DNA of 48,275 nt from an archaeon BMS3Abin17 (GCA_002897655.1 BDTJ01000018.1:1-48275), one strand, 5' to 3'. Counted from the first letter of the stretch, positions 24,825 to 32,948 are shown. Made by a program: numbers and translations. The notes: generated from the letters alone by a model not told the origin.

Positions 24825-24962
24825 TTTTATCTTAGAATCAGGAACATCTTTTGAATGCACATCAAGTCTTCCGTCTCTTAAACAATCCCAGCACACATGA
24901 GCAGTTCCATCTTCATCTTTTACAATGCCTGTATCCTTGCATTTTGGACAGCTCTTATCCAT
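24819..24962 (-). CDS. 47-residue zinc-ribbon protein
   Basis: The short frame MDKSCPKCKDTGIVKDEDGT continues to HVCWDCLRDGR and ends at a TAG at 24819-24821. The pattern CPKC...CWDC is a classic four-Cys zinc ribbon. It was too short for ordinary gene finding, but the motif and codon pattern are convincing. Its end overlaps the end of tmk by six bases on the opposite strand. Confidence 0.7.
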   Translation of the reverse strand: MDKSCPKCKDTGIVKDEDGTAHVCWDCLRDGRLDVHSKDVPDSKIKL

Positions 24963-25049
24963 AATAAAACTTATGAAGGAGAATATTTAAGTTTTAGTGT
25001 AATGAAGTTTTATCATCAAATTTATAAACAGATATCCTCTTTTTAAAGT

Positions 25050-25589
25050 ATGAAACTTGGTAAAATAACAATCTTTATAACCATCGCAATTTTAATTTTA
25101 GTAATAGGAGTAAAATATACCATGAATAATTCAACAAAAGTAGTGCTTAAGACAAATATGGGAGATATTCTCATAGAATTATATGAGGACATGCCAATTA
25201 CAACAGGTAATTTTGAAAAGCTTGTTAAAGACGGTTTTTATGATGGAGTAATATTTCACAGGGTTATTGATGGTTTCATGATTCAGGGGGGAGATCCTCA
25301 GGGAACAGGGATGGGTGGCCCAGGATACACAATAAAAGATGAATTCACGCATAAAGGCGGGAATAAAAACAACAGAGCCACAATCTCCATGGCAAATGCA
25401 GGTCCAGACACAGGAGGAAGCCAGTTTTTCATAAATTTAGCAGACAATAATTTCCTGGATAGCAAACATCCTGTATTTGGAGAGGTTATTGAAGGAATGG
25501 ATGTTGTTGACAAAATAGCAAAAGTGGAAAAAGACGCAAATGACAAACCTCTTGAAGATGTTACAATAATAAAGGCAGAGGTTATTTAA
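25050..25589 (+). CDS. Cyclophilin-type peptidyl-prolyl isomerase, membrane-anchored
   Basis: A 179-residue protein. A signal anchor (IFITIAILILVIGVKY) is followed by a complete cyclophilin domain with FHRVIDGFMIQGGDPQGTG, MANAGPDTGGSQFFI and HPVFGEVIEGMDVVDKI. The catalytic Arg in FHRV and the FMIQGGD core are intact. It should fold proteins outside the membrane. TTATAAAC upstream (25021-25028) is a TATA box. Confidence 0.93.
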   Translation: MKLGKITIFITIAILILVIGVKYTMNNSTKVVLKTNMGDILIELYEDMPITTGNFEKLVKDGFYDGVIFHRVIDGFMIQGGDPQGTGMGGPGYTIKDEFTHKGGNKNNRATISMANAGPDTGGSQFFINLADNNFLDSKHPVFGEVIEGMDVVDKIAKVEKDANDKPLEDVTIIKAEVI

Positions 25590-25698
25590 TATTTCTTAGA
25601 CTAAACATAGCCAAGTTGCATTACACTACCTCTGTTTTACATCTTCACTACAAACATAACCCTTAACGGATTTCATGAAAAATACTTTAAATAGATTA

Positions 25699-25968
25699 TT
25701 ATCCTGTAATATCCTCGGAATCTTTTTCTGGTTTAGGAGGGGTTAAAACATCATAAAAGTTTTCTGGGATTACTGCCTGTTTTTCTAAAAAAATTCTTTT
25801 TCTTTGTGAAGGAATATCTTCTTTAGGTATTTGCTCTGAATCATAAATATTATTAGAATTAGCTCTTATGATTGGTCTTTCTATCTCAAGATTATAGCCA
25901 AAAGCTAAAGAAGTTGGATAGAGAATCACTGCGCTAAATACCAATCCCCTTAAAATTCTTTTAATCAT
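25699..25968 (-). CDS. Small secreted protein, unknown
   Basis: An 89-residue protein from the ATG at 25968 with a signal peptide (MIKRILRGLVFSAVILYPTS, cleavage probably after LAFG) and a polar mature part rich in Pro, Glu and Lys. TTTTTAAATAA (about 25987-25997) fits a leaderless start here; a longer GTG start at 25977 is less likely. Confidence 0.55.
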   Translation of the reverse strand: MIKRILRGLVFSAVILYPTSLAFGYNLEIERPIIRANSNNIYDSEQIPKEDIPSQRKRIFLEKQAVIPENFYDVLTPPKPEKDSEDITG

Positions 25969-26048
25969 AAAATACACTTATTTTGGTTATTTAAAAATAT
26001 TGTCTAAAAACCCAAAAAACTTATAAAACCCCTTTTCTAATTACTAAA

Positions 26049-26096
26049 ATGGAAAAAGACACAAAAATCTCTTAAAAGATTTTTAGCCTTTTTCAT
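26049..26096 (+). promoter_or_regulatory. Hairpin leader with short upstream frame before PC4 gene
   Basis: ATGGAAAAAGACA at 26049 is repeated exactly at the true start 26115. The upstream copy opens an eight-codon frame MEKDTKIS ending at 26073-26075. The leader folds: ATGGAAAAAG (26049-26058) pairs with CTTTTTCAT (26088-26096), and inside it AAAAATC (26063-26069) pairs with GATTTTT (26079-26085). ACTTATAAAAC (about 26020-26030) places the transcript start near the first ATG. Confidence 0.5.
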
Positions 26097-26114
26097 GTAA
26101 AAAATGGAGACAAC

Positions 26115-26417
26115 ATGGAAAAAGACATTGGAAAAATAAACAAAGGAGAATTTCAAGGAACTGTTACTGAAATTGTTATTGGAGTAAGAGAATACAATGG
26201 AAGAGTAGGTGTAGATATAAGAGAATTTGTTGAGAGTGAAAAATACACAGGACCAACAAAAAAAGGGTTAAGAATTCCAGCAGAAAGTTTTCAAAAGTTT
26301 AAGGAAATGATTAACTCTATAACAGATGAAGACTTGAAAGAAGAAGCTCAGCCTGAAGACGCAGGTGAAAAAGAAAAAGCTTCTGAACCAGGTCAAGAAA
26401 CTCTTCCTGACTACTGA
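26115..26417 (+). CDS. PC4/p15-type transcriptional coactivator homologue
   Basis: A 100-residue protein. Residues about 28-72 match the PC4 single-stranded DNA-binding fold: VGVDIREFVESEKYTGPTKK then GLRIPAESFQKFKEMI. The last 25 residues are an acidic tail (EEAQPEDAGEKEKASEPGQE). PC4-like proteins bind ssDNA or melted promoter DNA as dimers. The leader upstream has a duplicated start and hairpin. Confidence 0.75.
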   Translation: MEKDIGKINKGEFQGTVTEIVIGVREYNGRVGVDIREFVESEKYTGPTKKGLRIPAESFQKFKEMINSITDEDLKEEAQPEDAGEKEKASEPGQETLPDY

Positions 26418-26508
26418 AACCAGTTACATCAAAACCTTTAAAAGAATTCTTTTGTAGATATTATAAAATGAAAATAGGAAATTTTCAAATAATTAAATAC
26501 TCACGCGA

Positions 26509-26523
26509 TACTGTGTCACAGTA
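26509..26523. promoter_or_regulatory. Palindrome at the VKOR gene promoter
   Basis: TACTGTG-T-CACAGTA is a perfect 7-bp-arm palindrome directly before the TATA box CTTATTTAAAT (26525-26535) of the VKOR gene. Its position suits a repressor operator. Confidence 0.4.
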
Positions 26524-26538
26524 CCTTATTTAAATAAA

Positions 26539-26922
26539 ATGAAATACAAAACAATACTGATTATATTTATAATCGCATTCATAAGTTCAACTTTGTTGGC
26601 ATTCAAGGCTCCTTGTGATGCACAGAATACATGCGAAGCAATTCAAGAGATACCTCATAGTTTTGTCGGAGGAATAAATAATGGTTATTTGGGAATGGCT
26701 ATATTTTTATTCATGTCTCTTATTACTTTCTCCCATATAAAAAATCCAAGAAGAAGAAAAAAAGCAATAATTCATGTTGGATTAATTATTGGCTCAGTAA
26801 TAGCATTATATTTTCTCTATCTTCAGCAGTTTGTCTTTAATGCATATTGCAAGTATTGCGTGGTCATTGATTTGGGTGTATTAATTGCTCTTGTAATTGC
26901 AATATTTACCTGGAAGAAATAA
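26539..26922 (+). CDS. VKOR-family disulfide-forming membrane protein
   Basis: A 127-residue four-helix protein. The loop cysteines C26 and C32 and the active CKYC (C104-C107) follow the vitamin K epoxide reductase/DsbB-like plan. It would reoxidise a thioredoxin-like partner using quinone. No partner is in the window, but the many Cys-rich secreted proteins here would need disulfide formation. TATA box and a palindrome lie upstream. Confidence 0.85.
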   Translation: MKYKTILIIFIIAFISSTLLAFKAPCDAQNTCEAIQEIPHSFVGGINNGYLGMAIFLFMSLITFSHIKNPRRRKKAIIHVGLIIGSVIALYFLYLQQFVFNAYCKYCVVIDLGVLIALVIAIFTWKK

Positions 26923-27219
26923 TCAATAACTCGGCATCATTGAATTATGTCCGAACTGAACAACCAAATCAATTTTTGGCCTTAGTCTTTCCAAACCAAC
27001 AGGAGTATCACAGGCTCCAAAACAAGTTCCAAACCAGATTAAGAATTCGGCATTTGTTTTACTTTCAAGATAATCAACAATAGTGGTTGCATATGGTTTT
27101 AATCCATCAGCAAACTGCAAAAGAACAAGCTTGGCTCTTTTCTTTTTTATCTCAGAGATAACCTTATTTAATTCTAAATCATAAACTTCTTCTAATTCTT
27201 GGATTGTTTTCTTCTGCAT
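26923..27219 (-). pseudogene. Dph2-like diphthamide synthesis protein, C-terminally truncated
   Basis: The 98 residues match the N-terminal domain of archaeal Dph2: YDLELNKVISEIKKKRAKLV, LLQFADGLKPYA and FGTCFGACDTP, which has the first iron-sulfur Cys. Normal Dph2 has about 320-340 residues and three such cysteines; the frame stops at FGHNSMMPSY. The stop codon adjoins the VKOR stop on the other strand, so the rest was probably deleted. It cannot hold a 4Fe-4S cluster alone. Confidence 0.7.
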
Positions 27220-27314
27220 GGTTAAAGAAAATCAAAGTATGTTTTTATAAGTTATGATGGGTGTTAATTGGAGAACAATAATGTTTAAATAAGAACCACT
27301 CCATAAAAAAATAT

Positions 27315-27542
27315 ATGAATGATATTAAAAAAACTTTATTTGAAGGAATAGGTTGCATTGACCCGTTATGCTCAGGACAATTAATATATGGTGGCAAGCA
27401 GTATAAGTGTAATAAAAAGGATTGTGATGTGACAATAAAAGATGTCAATGAGATTCCAAAGATGATAAGAGAAATGCATAGGAAAATAAGTGGATTTCAT
27501 AATAACATGCTTAGAAATTATCTGTCGAGAGTTCTCAGCTAG
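27315..27542 (+). CDS. Small zinc-binding protein
   Basis: A 75-residue protein with GCIDPLCSG and KCNKKDC, two cysteine pairs that probably bind Zn, followed by a helical, basic C-terminal part. GTTTAAATAAG (about 27281-27291) is about 27 bases upstream, fitting a leaderless start. Function unknown. Confidence 0.55.
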   Translation: MNDIKKTLFEGIGCIDPLCSGQLIYGGKQYKCNKKDCDVTIKDVNEIPKMIREMHRKISGFHNNMLRNYLSRVLS

Positions 27543-27599
27543 TTGGGATCTAAAATACTCCAAACAAAATATTTTATGCCCAAATAAATTGTAATAATT

Positions 27600-27854
27600 A
27601 TGCCAACTAAATTCCAGCAGAGAGTCTACAGCATTGTCAAGAGAATTCCAAGAGGGAAAACCACTACATATAAAGCAATTGCAGAAAAACTAAAAACATC
27701 TCCAAGAGCTGTTGGATAGGCCCTAAAGGCAAATAAAAAGCTGGTAAAAATCCCATGCCATAGAGTAATATGTTCTAATGGGGAAATAGGGGGATATAAA
27801 TTAGGAGTGAAAAAGAAGCTTGCATTATTAAAAAAAGAGGGTGTAAAAATATAA
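27600..27854 (+). pseudogene. MGMT/ATL-type DNA repair protein with one in-frame TAG
   Basis: The frame reads MPTKFQQRVYSIVKRIPRGK through TSPRAVG, meets TAG at 27717-27719, and continues ALKANKKLVKIPCHRVICSN and GEIGGYKLG to a stop at 27854. These are the DNA-binding helix-turn-helix and the active-site PCHRV of O6-alkylguanine-DNA methyltransferase. At the TAG site homologues usually have Gln or Asn, so CAG to TAG is an easy explanation. The 84-codon length is that of a C-terminal-domain-only protein. Confidence 0.75.
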
Positions 27855-27855
27855 T

Positions 27856-28200
27856 CTATTTCTTTTTCTTAGCTCTTAATTTTCCCGCTAATTCTTTATA
27901 TGCTCCTTGAATTTTCTGGGCAGAAATAGCAATGCAAAGCATAGAGATTAATAAAAAACCATGACTAATCCCATAATGAAGAATCAACTCCAAATCTCCA
28001 TATCCAAGAAAATCACTTACAAGATGGGATACTGCCCACAAAGTGAAGAAAATAGAAGCAACAACTAGCCAGAAATAAGATTTTTTCAAAGCTCCCTCTA
28101 ATAGATAATTTCTTACTTTGTTTAATTTATAGGTTGTATATAGAGCCAAGGCTATAAAAACAAATATTGGGATGTCATAACTTATTGGCACATGTGTCAT
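27856..28200 (-). CDS. Three-span membrane protein, unknown
   Basis: A 114-residue protein with about three membrane helices (IPIFVFIALALYTTYKL, YFWLVVASIFFTLWAVSHLV, GISHGFLLISMLCIAISA) and a basic tail KLRAKKKK. Not recognised. It ends one base after the MGMT frame on the opposite strand. Confidence 0.55.
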   Translation of the reverse strand: MTHVPISYDIPIFVFIALALYTTYKLNKVRNYLLEGALKKSYFWLVVASIFFTLWAVSHLVSDFLGYGDLELILHYGISHGFLLISMLCIAISAQKIQGAYKELAGKLRAKKKK

Positions 28201-28311
28201 TTTCCTCTTTTTTACCTAATATAATATAATAATCATGTGTTTTTATATCTAATGATTTTGCTACTTATTCTAAATCTCAAGCTTTAAAAACAAATCTATA
28301 TTAAAAATTAT

Positions 28312-30093
28312 ATGAAAATCAGACAGCCAATTGTTACAGTCTGCGGACATGTAGATCATGGAAAGACCTCAATACTAGATTGTATCAGAGATAGCTGTGT
28401 CCAGACAGGAGAAGCAGGAGGGATTACTCAAAAAATATCATTTACTTCTTACCCCACAGAGCAGTTAAAAGCAGCTTGCCCTTTAATTGAAAGCTCTGGG
28501 ATTAAGCTGAATATTCCTGGATTTTTATTTATAGACACTCCCGGGCATGCAGCATTCACAAATTTAAGAAAAAGAGGAGGAAGCTTGGCGGACATGGCTG
28601 TTCTTGTGATTGATATAAATGAAGGAATAAAGCCACAAACAGCAGAAGTCATACAAATCCTAAAGCACAACAAAACTCCCTTTGTTATAGCTTTAAACAA
28701 GATAGATAATATTTCTGGGTGGAGGATACCCCAACATTCCGCAATTCGGGGTACACCAAGCAGTGAAAAAAGCATTGGATTAAAGGAAAACATTGAATTA
28801 CAGTCCCAAAATGTAAAACAGGTTTTTAATGAAAGATACATGACCATAATTGGCTCACTAAACTCCTACGGGTTTGACGCAGATTTATATCATAATATAA
28901 AGGATTTTACCAAAAAAATAGCTCTTGTCCCCTGCTCTGCAAAAACAAAAGAGGGATTGCCAGAACTAATAATGATGCTTTGCGGATTAAGCGAGAAATA
29001 TTTATCAGACAAGCTCAAACTAGGAAAAGATGCAAAAGGAATTGTCTTAGAGATAAAAAAAGAAAAGTCAATAAACTATCTGGAGGCAATTTTATATGAT
29101 GGTGAATTGTCAAAAAAAGATGAGATTGCAATATCTGATATTAAAGGAGACCCAATTATAACTAAGATAAGGGTTCTTGAAGAAATAGGTCCACTATGTG
29201 CAAAATTCAGCCCTAAAGACAATGTTCAGGCATCAACAGGATTAAGAATGCAATTGATTGGCCCAAAAAGGGTCTCCTCTGGAGAAAAAATAGACATCTT
29301 ACCTGGAATGCCTTTTGTTGTTTACAAAGGAGACAAAGAGAAAATCAAAAAAGAATTCAAAAAAGAGATTTCAGAAACAATAAAGACAGACAAGCAGGGA
29401 ATTATTGTAAAAGCAGATTCTTTAGGTAGTTTAGAGGCCTTGCTTATTTTATTAAAGCAAAGCAATATTCCTATTGTAAAAGCAGGAATTGGTAATATTA
29501 ATAAAACAGACATTATATCAGCAAAGGCAAATCTTGACATAAATGAGTTAGACGCTGTTATAGCAGGATTTAATGTAGATATAGATGAAGAAGCAAAAGA
29601 AATACAAGGAAACACAAAGATATTGACAGAGGATGTTATCTACAAATTAATTGAGAACTTAACTAAGTTTAGGGAAGAAAAGGCAAAAGAGATTGAGAAA
29701 AAAAGATTAATGCAGCTAACAACAATATGCAAACTAAAGATTCTTCCACAATATGTATTCAGAAACACAAAGCCAGCAATTTTCGGGGTAAAAGTAGAGG
29801 GGGGAAAACTGATTCAAAATCTAAACCTGATAAGTAATGACAACGAGGAAATCGGAAGAGTTAAGAATATCCAGTCAGAAAACAAAGGTGTTCAAGAAGC
29901 AACAGAAGGTATGGAGGTTGCTATCTCAATACCCGGGAGCAATTTTGAGAGAAAAATCTCAGATAAGACTCATCTTTACAGCAACATAACAGAAAAGCAA
30001 TTTAAGAACTTCAAGAAAAACAAGGATTTATTGTCAAACAATGAAATAAAAATCCTGCAGGAAATTGCAGGAATTAAAAAATTTAGCCAATAA
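28312..30093 (+). CDS. infB: Translation initiation factor aIF5B (IF2-like)
   Basis: A 593-residue GTPase for ribosomal subunit joining. GTP motifs are GHVDHGKTS (G1), DTPGHAAF (G3) and NKID (G4). It then has domain II (KGIVLEIKKEKS), domain III (VKADSLGSLEALL) and domain IV with the C-terminal beta barrel. Length and order match archaeal aIF5B. It overlaps the following convergent gene by about 11 bases. Confidence 0.96.
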   Translation: MKIRQPIVTVCGHVDHGKTSILDCIRDSCVQTGEAGGITQKISFTSYPTEQLKAACPLIESSGIKLNIPGFLFIDTPGHAAFTNLRKRGGSLADMAVLVIDINEGIKPQTAEVIQILKHNKTPFVIALNKIDNISGWRIPQHSAIRGTPSSEKSIGLKENIELQSQNVKQVFNERYMTIIGSLNSYGFDADLYHNIKDFTKKIALVPCSAKTKEGLPELIMMLCGLSEKYLSDKLKLGKDAKGIVLEIKKEKSINYLEAILYDGELSKKDEIAISDIKGDPIITKIRVLEEIGPLCAKFSPKDNVQASTGLRMQLIGPKRVSSGEKIDILPGMPFVVYKGDKEKIKKEFKKEISETIKTDKQGIIVKADSLGSLEALLILLKQSNIPIVKAGIGNINKTDIISAKANLDINELDAVIAGFNVDIDEEAKEIQGNTKILTEDVIYKLIENLTKFREEKAKEIEKKRLMQLTTICKLKILPQYVFRNTKPAIFGVKVEGGKLIQNLNLISNDNEEIGRVKNIQSENKGVQEATEGMEVAISIPGSNFERKISDKTHLYSNITEKQFKNFKKNKDLLSNNEIKILQEIAGIKKFSQ

Positions 30094-30556
30094 GCACACT
30101 TCTCTCTTCATCTCTTTTTTTTGATAGACGCCTGCTGTAATCCAAAATTCCTGGAAGAGTTTTTTGAGCCAAAGCATCTGTGTAGCCAAGATTCTTCATA
30201 ACACTCATATAATCTACTTCTGTTAATCTGCATCCTTCATTCATTCCAAAAGTTAGATTAACTTCTCTTTCGTCTCTTTTTTCTTCAATGTATCCTCTTA
30301 AAATCTTTCCGTGCCTTGTATATTCTTCACAAAATTTATCTATAGCTTCCTTCATTGTTCTGGCCTTAAGTTGCTCACCTTCTTCAACTCTTGTACAAAC
30401 TCTCTCTCCTTCAAAAGAATCTCCTTCTGAAAGTCCAAGAGCTTTTCCTAATTTTGGCCTGGTTCTATAGAGTTTTCCGTTCATGCTAGATATTGGGATA
30501 TAAATCCTGTCTGTAGCAATCAATTCAATAATTTGCCTTTCAATATTTTGTGTCAT
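30083..30556 (-). CDS. Hypothetical soluble protein
   Basis: A 157-residue protein, mixed alpha/beta in appearance, with no family recognised. It starts at an ATG that overlaps by ATGA the end of a 36-codon leader frame (30553-30663). The C-terminus overlaps the end of aIF5B. The N-terminal part (RIYIPISSMNGKLYRTRPKLGKALGLSEGD) looks like strands followed by a helix. Confidence 0.55.
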   Translation of the reverse strand: MTQNIERQIIELIATDRIYIPISSMNGKLYRTRPKLGKALGLSEGDSFEGERVCTRVEEGEQLKARTMKEAIDKFCEEYTRHGKILRGYIEEKRDEREVNLTFGMNEGCRLTEVDYMSVMKNLGYTDALAQKTLPGILDYSRRLSKKRDEERSVLIG

Positions 30557-30663
30557 TTTCGAATTTCTCTTAAAAATAGAAATTCGAATGCTTGAAAACC
30601 GCGAAAATCTCTGATTTTCGTAGCACCAAAAATCTCTGATTTTTTAGTGTTTCCTATTTTCAT
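30553..30663 (-). CDS. 36-codon leader frame over two or three hairpins
   Basis: The frame MKIGNTKKSEIFGATKIRDF ends at a TGA overlapping the ATG of the next gene (ATGA). It spans three stem-loops: CGAATTTC/GAAATTCG (30560-30586), CGAAAATC/GATTTTCG (30602-30620) and AAAAATC/GATTTTT (30628-30644). The last two share the core AAATCTCTGATTTT. GGAGATAAAAC precedes its ATG. It may be a leader peptide or only a chance frame in a structured 5' leader. Confidence 0.35.
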   Translation of the reverse strand: MKIGNTKKSEIFGATKIRDFRGFQAFEFLFLREIRK

Positions 30664-30787
30664 TGTTTTGTTTTATCTCCTATTGATTTAATTATAATTA
30701 GAAATGCCAAATTCTATTTAATTTTATGAGGTGATAAACCTCACCCCATTTAGTAAGATATTTAAACAAAGAAGTACATATTATCTC

Positions 30788-31483
30788 ATGGAAGAACTAA
30801 AACAAGCAGGACTTACAGAGAATGAGAGCAAAGTCTATCTCGCATTATTAGATTTAGGCCCAAGTCTGGCTGGAATAATCTCAAGAAAGACAGGCCTGCA
30901 CAGAAGAACAGTATATGACACAACAGAGATGCTGATAAAAAAAGGGCTTGTAGGATATATATTAAAAAATAACAGAAGATTGTTTCAGGCATCTCATCCA
31001 GACAGAATTTTAGAAATAATAAAGGAAAAAGAAGATATACTAAGCCCAATCATCAAAAAACTTGGGGAAAGATATAGTAAAACAAAAGAGAAAGAAGAGA
31101 CAAACTTTTATAAGGGAAAAGAAGGCCTGAAAACAGTCTTTGAGGACCAGCTTAATTATAAGGAGATATTAATACTCGGAGCCTCTCCCAAAGCCCATGA
31201 AGTTCTTCAATACTATTTTAAATGGTATGATAAAGCAAGAAAACAAAAGAAAATCAAGGCAAAGATAATAGCTCAGGATAGAAAGATTAAAAGAATCCCC
31301 CTTGCAGAAATCCGCTACTTGCCTGAAAAATATTCTAATCCTGTATCAGTTAACATGTACGGGGATAAGACAGCCATTATCTTATGGGCAGAAAAGCCAA
31401 TCGCAATTGTGATAAAAGACAAGGGGATAACTAATGGTTACAAGAATTATTTTGAATTAATGTGGAAGATTGCTAAGAAATAA
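30788..31483 (+). CDS. TrmB-family transcription regulator
   Basis: A 231-residue protein. The N-terminal winged helix LTENESKVYLALLDLGPSLA, GIISRKTGLHRRTVYDTTEM is the typical TrmB domain, followed by a coiled linker (about 80-110) and a phospholipase-D-like effector part (ILILGASPKAHEVLQYYF). Start at 30788 because GATATTTAAAC (about 30757-30767) is the TATA box; the frame opens further upstream. Ligand unknown. Confidence 0.85.
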   Translation: MEELKQAGLTENESKVYLALLDLGPSLAGIISRKTGLHRRTVYDTTEMLIKKGLVGYILKNNRRLFQASHPDRILEIIKEKEDILSPIIKKLGERYSKTKEKEETNFYKGKEGLKTVFEDQLNYKEILILGASPKAHEVLQYYFKWYDKARKQKKIKAKIIAQDRKIKRIPLAEIRYLPEKYSNPVSVNMYGDKTAIILWAEKPIAIVIKDKGITNGYKNYFELMWKIAKK

Positions 31484-31484
31484 C

Positions 31485-31874
31485 TCATCCAAAACTAGCT
31501 CTCTTAGTAGGTTTTACTTCCTCTTTCAAAGCTGAAATTAGACTTTGAGTAAGTATTGGTTCAGTCCCATCAGGACCTATAAATTTACCTGGTCGAGATG
31601 CCTTGGCTAAATCTAATAATAACCTATCACTAAACCCCCTAGGTTCTAAGAAATATGAAGAACCAAAAGAAGAGTTTTTATGGTAAAGTGAAAGATTAGT
31701 TTCTAGGATTATAGAATTTCCATTAACCACAACAGTATAATAATGGCTCTTATCTTTACTTCTAAAAGAGTAAACTCCCTCGGTTGGTCCCTCAAATCCA
31801 AAGTTACTCATTATCCCCTCTAGAAGCTTTGAACTTATTTTCCCATTTGTTTTTTCTATAACGACTCTAGACAT
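31485..31874 (-). CDS. Hypothetical protein
   Basis: A 129-residue protein with strands (YSFRSKDKSHYYTVVVNGNS, IILETNLSLYH) and a helical end. No family recognised. It is convergent with the TrmB gene, one base between the stops. Confidence 0.5.
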   Translation of the reverse strand: MSRVVIEKTNGKISSKLLEGIMSNFGFEGPTEGVYSFRSKDKSHYYTVVVNGNSIILETNLSLYHKNSSFGSSYFLEPRGFSDRLLLDLAKASRPGKFIGPDGTEPILTQSLISALKEEVKPTKRASFG

Positions 31875-31981
31875 GATATTTATGTCAATAATATTGTTTA
31901 TTAAGATTTATATAGTAAAGCACAAGAAATCAGCCCTACTCTTTATACAGAAAATTTTAAAAAATGATTTGTCTCTAATCT

Positions 31982-32085
31982 ACTGCCTGAGTGAGGTGTA
32001 CCAACAAGCAGAAAAGCACTAACAGGTAATTGTTGAGCTCCGTTTCTGATGAGGATTTGAACCTCACAGGGGCTCTTTTTTATAA
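31982..32085 (+). ncRNA. Candidate small structured RNA upstream of eS6
   Basis: ATTTTAAAAA (about 31953-31962) is positioned as a TATA box for a start near 31982. The transcript could close on itself by CCTG-ag-TGAGGT (31986-31997) with ACCTCACAGG (32061-32070), by GAGCTCC/GGGGCTC, or by a local TGAGG-ATTTGAA-CCTCA hairpin. It ends in GGGGCTC followed by six Ts, like a terminator. A CCTC-ACA end would fit an H/ACA guide RNA, but no family is proved. It could also be the 5' leader of the ribosomal protein gene. Confidence 0.35.
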
Positions 32086-32193
32086 CTTTATTCAATGAAT
32101 TATTATTTATAAAAGCATTTTGACTTTTTGCACAAACCGCAAGAAATCAAAACCTTTTTAAGTAAACTTCTCAATAAATTATCAGACATTCAA

Positions 32194-32679
32194 ATGGTTT
32201 TTAAAATAAATATATCAGAAAAAGGCGGAAAGACCTATAAGCTAGAGATAGATACAAATGCACTTGAAGGCAAGCAGCTTCATGACAAGATTCAGGGAAC
32301 AGAAGTTTCTCCTGATTTAGGGGGTTATGAGTTTGAGATTGCAGGGGCAAGCGATAGTGCAGGATTCACTGCTATGAAAGATGTAGAGGGAATTGGACTG
32401 AAAAAAGTCTTGTTAAATTATGGCAAAGGATTTAAAAAAAGACCTAAAAAAGAGGGCAAAAAAAAGAGATCTGATAACAGGCCAAAAGGACTTAGATTAA
32501 GGAAAACAGTTCGTGGCAAAGTTATTTCAAAGGCAATCTCTCAGATTAATCTTAAGATTTTAAAAGAAGGTGGGAAACAACTTTCAGAAATTTTCCCAGA
32601 CCAAAACAAGCCAAAAGAAGCACCTGAAGGTGTACCTTCTGAAGAAGGCAAGGCTAAAGCTGAAGAGAAGAAAGAGTAA
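32194..32679 (+). CDS. rps6e: Ribosomal protein eS6
   Basis: A 161-residue small-subunit protein. MVFKINISEKGGKTYKLEID, QLHDKIQGTEVSPDLGGYEF and DNRPKGLRLRKTVRGKVIS are the eS6 signatures. The C-terminal 25 residues are a charged extension. The frame is open for 22 codons before, but TTTTTAAGTA (about 32155-32164) lies inside that part and fits a leaderless start at 32194. A broken gene follows after seven bases. Confidence 0.93.
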   Translation: MVFKINISEKGGKTYKLEIDTNALEGKQLHDKIQGTEVSPDLGGYEFEIAGASDSAGFTAMKDVEGIGLKKVLLNYGKGFKKRPKKEGKKKRSDNRPKGLRLRKTVRGKVISKAISQINLKILKEGGKQLSEIFPDQNKPKEAPEGVPSEEGKAKAEEKKE

Positions 32680-32832
32680 TTCTAAAATGAAAATTAAGAT
32701 AAATAAAAAAGCATATCTTTTATTAATTGGTGCTCTATTATTTGTTGGAGTGGCTATTATCTATCATGCAAATGTTAATAAAACAAATATTCTTTCTGGA
32801 AAAGTTATAAATAATATCTCTGAAAATAATAT

Positions 32833-32948
32833 CAAAAAGTCCTTGTGTTTTACCGCACCTTAAAAGGTGCGGTTTGTTTGGACTTTAGGATGTCCAAGGA
32901 TTCATCCACACACTAAAGTGTGTGGTTTTCTCCAGGAATCCCTGGCAT
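32833..32948 (+). mobile_element. Two-hairpin 116-bp element, copy B
   Basis: Same ends (CAAAAAGTCC and CTGGCAT) and hairpins as copy A, with one extra base in the last stem. Target ATAT|AA without duplication. Same orientation as its host gene. Left alone, translation would enter it and stop at TAA 32861-32863. Confidence 0.75.

Noticed and set aside
17792-27719. Genome-wide TAG recoding (pyrrolysine)
   Set aside because: Several convincing genes in the window end at TAG, and no pyl genes are seen. Nonsense mutations are simpler.
32043-32070. tRNA on the minus strand suggested by a perfect T-arm-like TGAGG-TTCAAAT-CCTCA
   Set aside because: There are no D and anticodon arms in a proper position, and the acceptor sequences do not pair next to the arm. 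The complementary strand makes the same hairpin by symmetry.
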